A stretch of DNA of 64,000 nt. Origin: Pseudoips prasinana (lineage: Eukaryota > Arthropoda > Insecta > Lepidoptera > Nolidae). A model generated the notes under the pieces. That model worked only from the letters and a program-made list of their open reading frames with translations. It was not told the origin of the DNA and searched no databases. The translations under genes and the position numbers were made by a program. Location: assembly GCA_951640165.1 (NCBI GenBank), contig OX621253.1, positions 15,208,001 to 15,272,000 on the forward strand. The letters are read 5' to 3'. Shown here piece after piece: positions 40,670 through 53,012 of this stretch. Positions within the stretch are counted from its first letter, which is position 1, and every line of letters starts with the position of its first letter.

Positions 40670-41900
40670 CCATATATATACATAGTATATACTTAATTAT
40701 TAGAAATGATATCACTTGTCTCCCTGCAGTGCTATGCTGCCGCGCAAGTTATAAACGACGTAAAGAACATGTGGTTTACATTTTCTTTACTGCGTTTATT
40801 AATTGCGAGATGGTGTACCCTACTGCGTTTATAAATTGCGCGGCAGTATAGTTCACCCTCGGTTGTCTGGAAGAGATTGCTACATTAGCGATAAGACCGC
40901 CGTTTGTACCTTACAGTTTTAAGAAAATTCATGTTACGATGTGATATTTTGATTTGGTGCAATAAAGTGTATCTATCTATCTATCTACCAATATTGAGAA
41001 GACTGGCAAATTAAACCAAAGTCGTGAACCCACGACTTCAACGTAATTCGAAGCTTCAGTGTAATGTTACTCCAAAGAAAGAAAATACTCAGTATCAGCC
41101 CCGAATCAGTGTGTTGTCGATGACCTACGTGAGTGGGTGAATAGAGGGAGTACCTAGAAACCAATGGGCTCATTTCTTAAAGGTTGCCATGTCATACCGG
41201 ATCGGAAATATCTTCCCAGTTTATTGATTCCACAAGGTAGTGTGGCGGTAAATAGTTCCCGCGCAGTTGTGAAATGTAAAGATATTAATTAAAATTCTTA
41301 TGTTTCTTCGAACTATTATGCTATACCTATTAAATAATATAACCAGTGATGGGTTTGCTGCAATGTACGTTACAGTTACATGATCTATATTGTATATTTA
41401 TACATATACATCGACATTATTGCGTAACGTGGCTCGAGTCATATTTTGCAATAAAGTTAACTTGAAACATACTTTTATATTTTTGCCGCATGTTATGAAA
41501 TACGTTTTTTCCTTGAAGTGTGAAATTACGCGAAGTTCGACCGAGGATGGAATAATGGGAAATATTTATGGGAATGGGAAATAACTTTGATATTATCTTG
41601 ATATATGAAACTTTCATTTTATTTATGATTTTAAAATTTTGTACTTACTGTAATGTTGCGCTAAGAAAATAAAAAAAAGTAGGTACACCAAGGAGGTTCC
41701 AAATTGGAGGTGTTAACAAATTAAAAAAGTTGTATGATAAATTCGGCACCATAGAGGTAGAAATTTTGAATTACAAACTTATTGCACACGATGTTCTAAA
41801 TTCAAATTTACTACAAAATAAACAACCTTGTTTGATAATTTCGGCACCATGGAGGTAGAAGTAAATAGGTTTAATGATGTTTTGAATTCACAAGAGAGAT
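40670..41900. other. Unassigned stretch with a decayed SINE-like piece
   Basis: ACTGCGTTTATTAATTGCG and ACTGCGTTTATAAATTGCG near 40790-40850 are near duplicates. 40985-41165 keeps a few words of the family 3 SINE on the minus strand (TCAGTATCAGCCCCGAAT). The rest is AT-rich with nothing recognised. Confidence 0.35.
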
Positions 41901-41938
41901 TAGAACATCATGTGCACTAGGCACATGATGTTCTAAAT
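41720..41938. repeat. Local direct and inverted repeats
   Basis: AATTCGGCACCATAGAGGTAG (about 41738) and ATTTCGGCACCATGGAGGTAG (about 41838) are direct repeats. TTAGAACATCATGTGC (41901-41916) is exactly inverted at 41922-41937 with a 5-base loop. GATGTTCTAAAT occurs twice, so this tract duplicated and folded back. Confidence 0.8.
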
Positions 41939-42423
41939 ACAAATTTATGTTATCCTCTAGCGGACAAAGACGACTTTTGCACTCAGATATCGAACAGCAA
42001 AAATACTATTTCCGAGATGGGGGGATGAAAAGAGTATTTTTCGTATCACCTACTTTACGACTAAAATAACAACAATGAAGCCAAAACTCCATTAGTAAAA
42101 TAATAACTTTCAAAATGTCTGCCAGTTACATTGCTAATATGTCCCAAATTTGCTCATTACCCTTATTGAGCATTTAGGAGACAGAGTACCTGTCGTTGAG
42201 GGTTAATGTGGCGACTCTGCCATTACTACGCCAAGCGGTACGGAAAATTATCATTATCGTAAAATGGTCGCCAGGAAATTAAAAATTATACAAGCTTGGG
42301 TAAATTAATACCAAATCTTTTAAACCTTCATTTCTTAGACATTATTAATTATAATATTTTACGTAAGTATATTAAATTTGGACGATGTACTTATTGTTTT
42401 TGATTCTTGAAATTTATTTATTT
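41939..42423. other. Unassigned stretch
   Basis: No supported feature. Confidence 0.4.
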
Positions 42424-42740
42424 ACTAGTTATACCCAGCGGTTTTACCCGCCTTAAACTTCATAAATTATTGCTTATGTGTTATTCGAATATATAAGCTG
42501 CTAGCTGTGTCCTGCAGTTTTACCCGCATTAAACTTTATAAATTATAGTCTATGTGGTTAATACAGGGTGTCAGCTAACTCCATACCAAATTTTATTATA
42601 ATCGCTCCAACCGTTTAGACGTGAAGAAGTAACAAACATACACACTCGCACACGCACAAACTTTCGCCTTTATAATATTAGTAGGATATTACTACAAAGT
42701 TTTATCGAAATCCTTGCAGTAGTTTTGGTATGTAAGAAAC
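42424..42740 (-). mobile_element. Helitron fragment interrupted by another Helitron
   Basis: The left piece 42424-42500 has CTAG, hairpin GCGGTTTTACCCGC and ATTCGAATATATAAGCTG. The right piece from 42687 (AAGTTTTATCGAAATCCTTG) continues the same family. The second Helitron lies between them. Confidence 0.7.
42501..42686 (-). mobile_element. Short non-autonomous Helitron, inner of a nest
   Basis: On the minus strand it starts TCCTACTAATATTATAAAGG (42686) and ends CTAG (42501). It is colinear with 31375-31567. The base outside the CTAG end is G and not the usual A. Confidence 0.8.
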
Positions 42741-43789
42741 ATTCAGACAGCCTTCCCTCTTAATGAGAGGGGTCAGAGGGGCCCTAGTCCACCACGCTGA
42801 CCTAGCGCAAGTTGGCATATTTGACATGCCATTAAGAACATTTTTGGAGAACTCTCAGACATCAAATTGTTTTCTTTCACGATTTGTACTAAGCGCGCTC
42901 TTAATTTACTTACAAACTCATATCCACACACACATATAGCCAAATTTTATAAAAGCGTGTACATTCTGTCTTATAAAACATTACCCACTAATGTATTATA
43001 ATGAAACCTAAACCCTTCATATCCAGTTAGAAAACATGCTGTCAAGAAAATCCTTTTAGCTTCATTAATTCAGAACCTAACTTTTTGCCAAGTTGTCACG
43101 ACGCCAACGGCAAACCTACACGATCAATTCTAGCACTTACAAATGTCAGTCTAGGATTAGCTTACTTCGACATTCAGGTCTCGAGTTTCCATATATCTCG
43201 GTTTTTGCGGGATATTCTAATTTTATGTTTGTCCCTGGCCTTATTAAACCTTATTCGAGGTTCTGGATAGTCTGAGATTAATCTATTCCCATGGGAGTAT
43301 CCTACTTTTTACTTATATTATCGTCATTAATCTAGGTAGCTGGGAAAAGCAGCAGATGCTGATGTAAGAGCCTTGGCAGTGACCGCGTTGGCTTCCTACC
43401 CCTGACGTTTGATCCCGTGCCTGTATACCGTGCTGCCTTTGTCGAATCAATCTTTTACTTCAGTGTAAACCCCGGGAGCCTTGGCCCGAACCCCATTAGG
43501 GTGCTCTCAGGTAATTGTCGCTTAAATTGACTACTTGATATCTCCAAAATTATAGTATAGTCTAATAATTTTGTAATATGTAGTATAAAACACCTGGTTA
43601 CTTATTTAAGGACAACACATTATTTAATATGTGATAAAAACGAGCGCACGGTTGAACTAGAACAATTGCTTGAATTTAGTTTCTTATAACGTAAGGTTAA
43701 TAATGTAATAGAATCTACTCCTTAATTATGAGCTTTGTTAGTAGAAGTAAAAAACTTCTATACCCAATTGATGAATAAATGTGATTATA
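42741..43789. other. Unassigned stretch
   Basis: 43360-43520 is GC-richer (CTGACGTTTGATCCCGTGCC, GGGAGCCTTGGCCCGAACC) and looks like a decayed SINE or LINE piece. No gene is supported. Confidence 0.35.
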
Positions 43790-43962
43790 AAAGCAACGCA
43801 AAACTGGTTTAATGAATTTGGAATGGAGTTAGTTTATACCTTGAATTAGCATGAGTAACACCCCGGAGTCCAGCTAGTTATACATATATCCTATTAATCC
43901 ATTTCATTATCATCATATCAGACAAAAGGCGTCCACTGCTGGACAAAGACCTCCCCCAATGA
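43790..43962. repeat. Helitron 3' fragment and RTE tail fragment
   Basis: 43790-43876 keeps the words GAATGGAGTTAG and CAGCTAG of the short Helitrons (plus). 43907-43962 is a minus-strand RTE end (ATCATCATATCAGAC, GTCCACTGCTGGACAAAG). Confidence 0.6.
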
Positions 43963-44829
43963 TATTTTAATCTATTTGCAGTAACTATCATCCTGCAAGA
44001 ACCCTATACAATATCACAGTAAAGCAACTTCCAAAATCTACTTATTTCCCAATATTTGCTCCAAACCTACGAAAACATATTCTGATGGAATTTGTCGTTG
44101 ATTCCGAAGGCTTAAAATATGGTAGATACCTCAAAAAATATGTATATAGCAGAACCGATTCCAAGAAAGGAAAAAAACTAAGACGGTAGTCGTTTATGCC
44201 TGGTTTTTATGAATATAGAGATTGTGTAAGACACGACTAAAGAAAGGTGTAAAATATGGCGCCAATTCTTTCGTATATTCAAGCCTCTCTTATATTCTTT
44301 TAGATTTTGATGAAAAGAAGGCTGTTTGCACGAGGCAAATTAAATTCAAAGTCTGCAATCTTGACCTTCAAACTTTTCAGCTCAAAGGAAAGTTGCTTGT
44401 TTATTTACGACAGTCACGAATTTTGTTAAATTAATAGCCTGTTTAGAGTAGTAAATTTGTTAGATATTTTTTTATTATAAATATCAAAAGCCTTCGTATT
44501 AATTAATACAGTGAAAATACGCTCAATATAGGCACAAAGTTTAAAAAGTATATATTTTAATATGAGAGCGTTTTAAGTTCTATGAGTAATTTAGATATTT
44601 ATATATACTAGGCTGCCCTGAGATGGCGAACTTTGAACCACCATGTTAACCATGTTAATGTTGTAATGTACAATATTTTTCGTTTTTCTTTCCGGTGAAT
44701 TAACAAATAGAGCTGAAACAACCACCCAAAAAACGACTCATAGTCTTCTATCTCATTTCCACACTCAATATCTTTCTATTTTTTTTCAGACATGCCTTCT
44801 TCTAGCAATAACGAACATAAAAGAAAGAT
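43963..44829. other. AT-rich stretch without recognisable features
   Basis: Nothing supported is visible here. Confidence 0.4.
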
Positions 44830-44933
44830 TATCTATATAAGTATGTATATCAGTTATCTGGATTCCATAGTACAAGCTCTGCTTAGTTTGGGATCAGATG
44901 ACCGTGTGTGAATAATATGCCAGGATGTTATTT
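44830..44933 (+). repeat. SINE family 1, 5'-truncated copy
   Basis: Only the 3' half is present (TATCTATATAAGTATGTATA, TTCCATAGTACAAGCTCTGC, TTAGTTTGGGATCAGATGAC). The tRNA-like head is missing. Confidence 0.8.
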
Positions 44934-45325
44934 ATCCAAATTGGTGTAGTCGTTTGGAAGGTATGAGCGTTGAAACATTTTAGTCATTCATTTTTATTTG
45001 TATTGATTATCTACAATAATTCGGATGTAGTAATTTGACAAAAGTTGGTACACTATTATCTAAGGAAGCGATATACATACTTGATAATAAACACAATACA
45101 AATCTAGATTTCTAAGGAGCTAAATACGATATACTATAATAAACCTTTCATATTAAGTAAGAATACCGTATCGTTGTCCTCTCATTGTGTGAGGAGACTC
45201 TTGCCCTGCAGTGGGGCTGTAATGGACTGCTGACAACATTTAGTAAATCGCGATAGAAATCTCTCTATCACCAAAAGAATGCCGAGCCTCTAACGCAGAC
45301 CTAACTAGGTTCCTGTTGGGTTCCC
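44934..45325. other. AT-rich stretch with a short LINE-like word
   Basis: TGTGAGGAGACTCTTGCCCT and GCAGTGGGGCTGTAATGG near 45188-45228 look like the end of a LINE. Nothing else is recognised. Confidence 0.4.
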
Positions 45326-45578
45326 ATTAAGGAGACAATCCATAGCCCTCCCAGGATACGTGTCCCGACCATCTGGGTCATGGCGCAAAAGGGGAGCACC
45401 GGAGCAGCATACCCGCGTTCCCGGGGTTCCCCTTATCAGGCGCTAAGAGAAGTCCACGGCAGGTTAGGTTTAGTCGGTGCGAGTCCGACATACCCACCCG
45501 CCGCGCCGACACTTTCTGCGGGTGGCATGCGTAGGCATTACTAATGCCTTAGCAAAAAAAAAAAAAAAAGGAGACGTT
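45326..45578 (+). mobile_element. GC-rich poly(A) retroelement fragment with TSD
   Basis: The body is the reverse complement of 21246-21468 (CTCCCAGGATACGTGTCCCG, GCAGGTTAGGTTTAGTCGGT, GCGGGTGGCATGCG). It ends in a run of 16 A. AAGGAGAC occurs immediately before the body and again after the A-run, which is a target-site duplication. Confidence 0.8.
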
Positions 45579-46460
45579 AAGATAGTAACACCACATAGAG
45601 AAAGACCGGAAATGACAGCTTAATTAAAGACACTGAATTTAAAAAATATGTCATTGAGAACAGTAGTTTTAGCATTTCAGAATAACTTTAGCTAGTTATT
45701 TCCTTTGCCGCTTGATACGCAAGTATAGATATTATATTGTGTGTGGTAATATCATAAAATTATAGAAAGAATAGCTAACTTAATATTGGCTTAGAAAGAA
45801 AATGAGAGCACCACGTCTACCTCGTAACACAACCTCAGGCTTATAGCCATGAGCTTATTACCTACGTTATAATAAAACCATTTCAGCGAGCAAGTATATC
45901 GACCACGGCTACGTGCAATCTGTAAGGTGCATCCCAGGCACACGAACAACTAGAAATGAATAATCCCTCAGAATGCAAGACCCTTTAAAATTAAGTTTCC
46001 GTTGTCGAGTATGGGAGCAGCGTTTATGTGGAGCCTATATCGACAGTTGATGTAGACTCCACACATACGCTATATATACTCGTAGCACTGTTATTTTGAT
46101 ATGCTTATTGGTGTCAATACAGGTTATATAATATATTATTGATATTGATATTTTATAGAGTACGTACCGGTAACTGATACCAGACATACTTGTTTGATTG
46201 ACATGTTCTTACGGATTAAGAGTTTTCTGCTAATGACAATGTAAAATAATTGTTTGCTTACCTTCTTTTAATATTAAACTGAAGTGGATTAACTGAATTA
46301 AACTTTCATAGTTTCGTAGCTTGTAGGCTAGAGGTATCTTATTTAAGTACAGATATCACCTTAATTTATTAAATAAAAAATAATGTTTCCAAATAACATT
46401 ATAATAATTAATAAGTTCCTAAAGATATATTAGCTAACTATATAAGTAAAAATAAAAAAC
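45579..46460. other. AT-rich stretch without recognisable features
   Basis: No gene is supported. An imperfect inverted repeat (AGCGTTTATGTGGAG and CTCCACACATACGCT) lies at about 46018-46075. Confidence 0.4.
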
Positions 46461-46499
46461 TAGATTTAACCTACATAGATATAAAATAAACTAAATCTA

Positions 46500-47506
46500 A
46501 ACAGCGTCAAAAAATTCCTCATCGTTGTCGGGGAACGCACCCAGAAGACTGGCAGCATCGCCACGTTGTATGACAATACTGATTCTTTGACCAAAATAAA
46601 GGCCAGCCTTCTGGTCACGTGAAGTGAAGACAATGATGCGGAGCAACGCATGGGATGCCCAAACGAAGAGAGGCGGCAACACGAAAGGTGCCGTTGTCCA
46701 ACATAGTACCTATATTGGGCGACGGCACTGCCTGTAGCCAGACTCCCGATTCCCATTCACCCACAGCCAGTAGACGAGCACACTCTGCGGGCTTAGTGCA
46801 TGTATTGATTAGATTATTACGCACTAATTCACAGAGCGGCCGGTCCCACTGCCTCTGAGAGCACGGGTTTGTGGGTAACTCTGAAGTCGGACAAGTTAGT
46901 TTTCAAGCGTCCAGGGCCTCAGTCGAAAACGGTACCTCTGAGACAACCTGCGTAGAAGAAAGGATTTTACAGGTTAACTCTTTGGTGCCGTGGACCGAGG
47001 ACAAGAACGCTGGTAGGCTAACACTAGAAATTTTTCTGATGCCGAGACCGCCCAAGCGCACAGGTAGTGTAGCCTGTTGCCATGCTCGGTCATCAAGGTC
47101 CAAGTTCAAAATTGTGGAAGGAGTATGGCGTAGAATTTCGTCAATTTTTTGTAGAAGAGCCGAATGTTTCCATAGGGGACAGGAGCGAAGGGCGTATGTA
47201 AATTTAGGAACGAAAAAGCAATGCCGAATTATAGTATAAGCTGAATGTATATTTATTTTAGAAAATCTTTCGAATGTATCATTAAAGTTTTGAATTTTTT
47301 CTTCGATAAATAGTGGAAAGCTTTCATCTAAAATTGGAGACCCAAGGAAGCGAATTATTTTCAATAATTTGAATATTAGGGACTATGGTATTAAATTTCT
47401 GTATCGTCGAAAGTCTGTCAGTTGAGTCCATGATAAACAATTCACATTTCGAAGGATTAAGTTCCAGGTCGATTGATTGTAATTTTTGTTTTAAGCTGGA
47501 TTTCAT
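46500..47506 (-). pseudogene. C-terminal part of a LINE-type protein, frameshifted
   Basis: Minus-strand pieces read LQSIDLELNPSKCELFIMDS, FLGSPILDESFPLFIEEKI, FVPKFTYALRSCPLW, RAWQQATLPVRLGGLGIRKI, SLPAFLSSVHG, ECARLLAVGEWESGVWLQAV and PSPNIGTMLDNGTFRVA. LNPSKCEL and LGSPI follow the catalytic palm in one group of RT proteins. I know the QATLPVRLGGLGIR and W..A.P....G..L....FR.A..LRLG words from LINE proteins that occur widely in animals, but I will not name the clade. Frames change near 47340, 46820 and 46700. The catalytic core is absent, so this is a dead relic. Confidence 0.75.
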
Positions 47507-47689
47507 CCAGTACGGTGTTCACATCACCTTCCAAGGTTCCATCATCTAGAATTAATTTATTTAGGTACTGTTATTCTCTATAATAAATTTAAAGATCTTG
47601 ACCTAAATTCAGTCACTAAAGCGTGTTCAAAATTAGTACACGCATCAGTTTAAATGTCTATGTCTTACAATTTGTATTTGTGATAACAA

Positions 47690-47897
47690 AGAGGAGCCGG
47701 CGTTGGGGCAGAAAAGTTCTCGAGTGGTGACCACGAACCGGAAGACGCGGCGTGGGCGGGCCTCCTACAAGATGAACCGATGATCTGGTGCGGGTGACTG
47801 GGCGAATAGTGCAAGACCGGGAATTGAGGAGATTTTTGGGGAGGCCTTTGTCCAGCAGTGGGCGTCTTTCAGCTGATATGATGATGATGATGATGTT
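47690..47897 (+). pseudogene. RTE-type LINE 3' end fragment
   Basis: It shows TCTCGAGTGGTGACCACGAA, CGGAAGACGCGGCGTGGGCG, CCGATGATCTGGTGCGG and GTCTTTCAGCTGATATGATG, with an ATGATGATGATG tail. The frame is degenerate. Confidence 0.8.
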
Positions 47898-49239
47898 AGC
47901 AAAGAGATTTGCACAACTTTTGCTCTGTAAAATTATTTATTTCTGTTCTAGGTAGGTGCATGCTAATAAAACACCTACTAGCGCTGAACGTGCCTCTGCG
48001 AAACTACTCTTATTCTCGCTTTCTGTATAAAATTGCAGAAAGCATTAGCTTTAGCATTAGTTTTATATGAGAAACGTACATTGCAGTTATGAGCTAACTG
48101 AAATGAAAAAGACTAAAGACTAAGAAATACTATTCATACGCCAGTCACACTGATTGTCTTTAAAAAATTAAAATCTGTATAAAGCTGTTAATATTTTAAG
48201 TTGTTTAAATTCCTTTCTGAACATCGTCACATGCGAAGGACACATTGATATTTAAATGTTTTATTTGGTTTTAATATAAATTTGCGATTAAGTTTGGTAT
48301 TAAAACTTTATCCTTCAATTATAATTTAATTTTATATATCGGTTTTGCTTTTCAATGTTTCGAAGTGTTTATGACTTTTTTACTATCAGTACAAGCTTGT
48401 AATGATTTTATTGTAATGAACTTTATAAATTTAATATAACTTTTTGATACTAATAAACCAAGTTAGGAGATTTTGGCCGCCGTTTCATTTTCTAAAACTG
48501 CTGTAAATTCGAGATTTTTTATTATATTGAGTTGAATTGGATTTTCCGTGTTGATAAACGCTGTATAATGTTGAATTAATATACCAATAACTCTCCTTTA
48601 GATTTTACTAAAACTAAATGGACACAACTAAAGGTTCTCTGACCCTTTTATAAGAACTATATAAGAAAGAAAAGCAAGTAGTTTAGTTGGTATTGCATGG
48701 AATCAGAGGCATTGCGTTTCTACAAAAATTCATGAGGTCCGGGCTCATTTGACAAATAATAGCATAAGTATAGAGACTCATTTTACATCAATGGGAGACA
48801 ACTCTATGATAGAATATCCGCTTTTATATCATAGTTAGACAGAAAGAGCTATTTGTTCACATATTTCTTTGGAGTTTCGGTAAGTTTGTCTCAAAGTTTT
48901 ATCCACTCTATAAATTTATACATTCACGTATACTTTTAGTCAGTCACATGTCTCGCACCTATGTACCTCTCATGTAATAACCTAAATGAGGCACTAACAA
49001 AAAATAATACCTCTTACGCAAATCCCTGGCGAGAGACACGAAGTAATTTAGAAACCACTTTTAAGTTTGCCGTGTTGTGCACAAGACAGTTAAGTTGTCT
49101 TTTGTTCCCCAAGTGTTGCCGAGGAGACTACAACTATTGTCATTCGGAAGTAAAAGCTGGCATACTTTGACGTTTTGAATGGTAAGGGTAGTCATAGTCT
49201 TATAGGTGTGCATCGGTGCTGCTGAAATATGAGAGGGGA
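47898..49239. other. AT-rich stretch without recognisable features
   Basis: This is a long quiet stretch. No ORF with a domain, no tRNA-like boxes and no match to the local repeats was seen. Confidence 0.4.
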
Positions 49240-49375
49240 GGATATTTAATCCCTGTATCGCGGGTACTTTACAAACATATAATTGACGGACACAAAGTAC
49301 ATCTAGACTCGAAACAACTATATATGGGTCACACAAATAGTTATCCTGCGCGGGATTCGAACTTCATTTTAGCAA
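49240..49375 (-). repeat. SINE family 2, partial copy
   Basis: It contains TCCCTGTATCGCGGGTAC, ACGGACACAAAGTACATCTA and GCGCGGGATTCGAAC (B-box side). The A-box end is missing. Confidence 0.75.
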
Positions 49376-49389
49376 TAAATTGATCTTTG

Positions 49390-49925
49390 TGACTACATCC
49401 TCTTTCACACCACAAAATTAATATTTTTTTTATATATCAGAGGGCGACTAACGAGCAAGTGGGTCACCTGATGGTAAGTGATCACCGCCGCCCCTCACAA
49501 CACCAGAGGAGTCGCGAGTTCGTTGCCGGCCTTTGAGTCGGTACTTGCTCAGTCGGGCTGCTCTTTGAGCAAAATAACGCTACGCCCTACCTCTCAAAAA
49601 AAGTATTTCGTATTCTGTCTCTCACATACTTCTCCGAGCCCTCATTTCCACTGCATTTTTCTACTTTCATACTTTTCTGCCATGCCCAATACTTTAACTA
49701 CCATACATTAGAGATTGAAAAACATATGCTGAGATGGTTAGGGCATTTAGAAAGGATGAATAAATGAAGATTGACAAAATAAGTATACCTGGTCTGTGTG
49801 GATGGTTTTCTTTATTTTCCGAGTTTTTCTGAAACTGAATATAAGAAAACCAGTATAATACTTAACTTACTTCATCATGTCAGCCTAATGACGTCCACTG
49901 CTGGACAAAGGCCTCCCCAATTTTT
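49390..49925. repeat. Mixed LINE relics
   Basis: 49390-49413 is a short minus piece shared with 56938 (GTGACTACATCCTCTTTCAC). 49425-49560 has a T-run then GGTCACCTGATGGTAAGTGA, TCACCGCCGCCC and GTTGCCGGCC, a tail also present at 51812. 49705-49805 on plus reads KHMLRWLGHLERM with stops, matching the minus ORF at 56641-57010. 49868-49922 is a minus RTE end (ACGTCCACTGCTGGACAAAG). Confidence 0.55.
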
Positions 49926-50089
49926 TTTTCATAATTTGGAGGGAAATGCCATAACTGCCTCGCTTTGTTGACGGTTTGGCGATCCCAGTATGATGGTTAT
50001 AGTACACAGAGAGACGTTGCGTTGCGTTCGTTCGTTGCTATTTGTGTAGCACATCTATGACTCACTGTGGCAGGTAGCTGAAAATCAGC

Positions 50090-50114
50090 GTTACAACCAC
50101 ATTGTGGTTGTAAC
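50090..50114. repeat. 12-bp perfect inverted repeat, 1-nt loop
   Basis: GTTACAACCACA at 50090-50101 is inverted exactly at 50103-50114. Confidence 0.9.
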
Positions 50115-50294
50115 ATCATGCTGAGCTGCTAGCCATTTGACCGCACAAAAATGTTTTAGTAACACTAATGGAGTATTTTGTACGGTATTTATTTATATTT
50201 ATATTTTATGTCGCCATTGTTACTCTAATTGTAATTTTTTTGTATCTTTATTATGTGTGCTCAATACATTTCTTTTTCTTTTTCTTCTTCTTCT

Positions 50295-50390
50295 TCTCGT
50301 GGAGTTTTACCCTCGGGTACCGACTTCTACGCCCCCACGCGATGAAATGGGGTTGGCGGTATTCTATTCCTTCAGGCACACAACATTAAA
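50295..50390 (-). repeat. RTE-like LINE fragment
   Basis: TACCCTCGGGTACCGACTTC, TACGCCCCCACGCGATGA and GGGGTTGGCGGTATTC match the minus-strand version of the pieces at 10610 and 35190. Confidence 0.55.
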
Positions 50391-50414
50391 ATTACTTTCC
50401 TACACTATTTATAT

Positions 50415-51440
50415 TCATCATCATCATCATATCAGCCGAAAGATGTCCACTGCTGGACAAAGGCCTCCCCCAAAGATCTCCACAATCGCCGGTCTTGCGC
50501 TATCCGCATCCAGCGATTTCCAGCGCCCCGCACAAGATCATCGGTCCATCTTGTAGGGGGCCTGCCCACGCTGCGTCTTCCAGTTCGTGGTCGCCACTCG
50601 AGAACCTTTCTGCCCCAGCGGCCTTCGGCTCTACGAGCTATGTGCCCTGCCCACTGCCACTTCAGCTCGGCAAGACTTACGGCGGTTACTTTGGTTCGCC
50701 TGCGGATCTCAACATTTCTGATTCGATCTCACAGGGAAACTCCAAGCATAGCCCTTTCCATTGCTCTTTGGGTGACCTTGAGCCGCCTGATAAGGCCCAT
50801 AGTGAGCGACCACGTCTCTGTTCCGTAAGTCATCACTGGCAACACACACTGGTCGAAGACATTCGACTTGAGACACTGCGGTATTTGGGACGAGAAGATA
50901 TTACGTAGCTTCCCGAACGCTGCCCAACCGAGTTGGATTCTACGATTGACCTCCTTCTCGAAGTTGGACCTACCTAGTTAGATGGTCTGTCCTAGGTAAA
51001 TATAGTTCTCTACAACTTCGAGTGCAGAGTCTCCAACCTTAACTAGAGTGGGTGCAACATGGATGTTCGACATGGTTTTCGTCTTATCCATGTTCATCTT
51101 CAGACCCACTTGTTGAGAGACTCTGCTGAGGCCATCGAGCATTGTACCGAGGTCGTCAAGGGTCTCAGCCATGACTACTACATCGTCGGCAAATCGAAGG
51201 TGGGTGATGTACTCGCCATTGACATTGATGCCAAAGCCTTTCCAGTCCAGAAGCTTGAAGACATCTTCCAATGCAGCGGTGAACAGTTTCGGAGATATAA
51301 CATCTCCCTGTCTCACACCTCGCTGCAAGTGTATAGGTTTCGAGTTCTGGTCCTGGAGTCGCACTGACATAGTGTCGTTTTCGTACAAACACTTTAACAC
51401 CTCGATATACCGGTAGTCGATTTGGCACCTTTGGAGAGAC
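50415..51440 (-). pseudogene. RTE-type LINE: RT palm to 3' end, broken
   Basis: The longest RTE copy in the window, on the minus strand. 51400-50978 is an open frame: LKCLYENDTMSVRLQ, HLQRGVRQGDVISPKLFTAA, LEDVFKLLDW and HLRFADDVVVMAET (catalytic FADD), then VGLKMNMDKTKTM and YIYLGQTI before a stop. Beyond 50978 other frames continue with NFEKEVNRRIESNS and, after a further break, MGLIRRLKVTQRAMERAM, ELKWQWAGHIARR and GRKVLEWRPRTGRRSVG, then GRPPTRWTDDL. The 3' end is GGCTGATATGATGATGATGA on minus at 50415-50440. GVRQGD and the C-terminus are typical of RTE. The 5' endonuclease is missing and the frame is broken, so it is inactive. Confidence 0.9.
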
Positions 51441-53012
51441 CTCAGTATTTACTATTTATATTATATCTTGTATATTAATTACTAGCACTTTAAGTTCACG
51501 CAAAGGTTATGTCCATTTTATAATTATAAATTATTTGTATTAAGAACACACACCAATGACTACATTATTAGAATCAGTCAAATAAACTAAATAAAATAGA
51601 GGTAGGTTATTGAAAGTGGGTAGTCGTTTGCTTATAAAAATGTTATTGAATAAGAAAATAGACTTTAAGTTGCGTGGTCTACGTCACAAAGAAATACCGC
51701 CGGTGACGTCAAATACCCACGCGTCTACCCTGCGTGGGGGTCCTTGTCCTTGTTTCTTTGATTTATTTCACAAGCCTTCACATTATTTTTCTTACTAAGA
51801 GAGGGATTCTGAGTTTTTTTTTAAATAACAAGGTAATGGAGTAAGTAGGTCACCTGACGGTAAGTCATCACCGCCGCTCATGGACTCTTGCAACACCGGA
51901 GGATTTTTTTATTAATTCCGTTTAACGGCTCTGGCTTCTTCGGCCTTATAAGCCTTCAGTAAATATATTTTATATCATTTATTTTCGTCATTGAGTCAAT
52001 ATCAAGTAAAGTCCGTCATAGTCAAGTAATACATAGTCCTTGTTCTACCCCAGTAAAGCAGTAGAGACTTTACAGAGGCTTATATGGAGTTTTAGATTCA
52101 ACACAGAAAATCGCAATTCACGGCAATATGGCAATTTCCTTTACTTGTGTACGTCGTCAAAGATGTAATGTCTAAAAATCCACCATATTTACACATAAAA
52201 ACTCGAAATTACACCAGTTTTTGAAAATGAAATAATGCCCCGATGCATCTTTTTCCACGTTGGCGCCAAAACTCCCGCCGTTAGTGTGTTACCAGCCTTT
52301 ATAAAAGGAATACGCATGTTCGTAGCAGAATATAAAAAAAAATAGTCCTTATATCAAAATTTAAAAGTGGTAATCGTAGCACTATGTTTATTCTTCCACA
52401 AAATGTCAAATGCGTTAAGATTATAGGAAAATATTAAATTAGTCAATGTAGTACCTACTTATGCGTATAGAAATCAATTTTAGTGCCATTAAGAAACACA
52501 CATTTTCACCTAACACAAGAAATAACTTGCGTCGTAAAAAGTGAGTAAAAACAACTACTTACGTTTGTTGTTATTTTCCTTAATTAAGGATTAGTTTTGC
52601 CGGTGTTAAAAATAGTGAGTGAGTGGCTCTCATATACTTGACCAAACACAGTGAAGTTAGTTGAGAAAGTAAATTTTCGTGTGTGTCGGTAAATACGTTG
52701 TCCAGTATATTATGACAGAAAATGCAAAGCGCTTCGTGTACTCAGTTGCAATGCGAACAAAAAGCGGCAGAGAGATTACGTATGCACTTACACGGATGAA
52801 AAATGTACTCAACCAGTTTAAAAATCTAATGCACATTACTCTAATGTACGCAATTGAAATAAATTAATAAAAGTAGTTAAAATTATATCGCATTTCGTAT
52901 TCTGCTCGAATCCTAAACAATAACATGCTGCAGTGATTTTTCAACCACTGTAGTAAGGTGGTGTATTTCTTCCAGGCCACGTGGAAATATATTTTCATAT
53001 CGATGTACATGT
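51441..53012. other. Mostly AT-rich, with a LINE tail relic and a small ORF
   Basis: 51812-51912 has a T-run, GGTCACCTGACGGTAAGTC and ATCACCGCCGCTCATGG, related to 49425-49560. The rest is quiet. At 52712-52867 a 51-codon ORF begins MTENAKRFVYSVAMRTKSGR and is lysine- and threonine-rich. I do not recognise it. It may be chance, or a fragment of a transposon protein. Confidence 0.35.
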
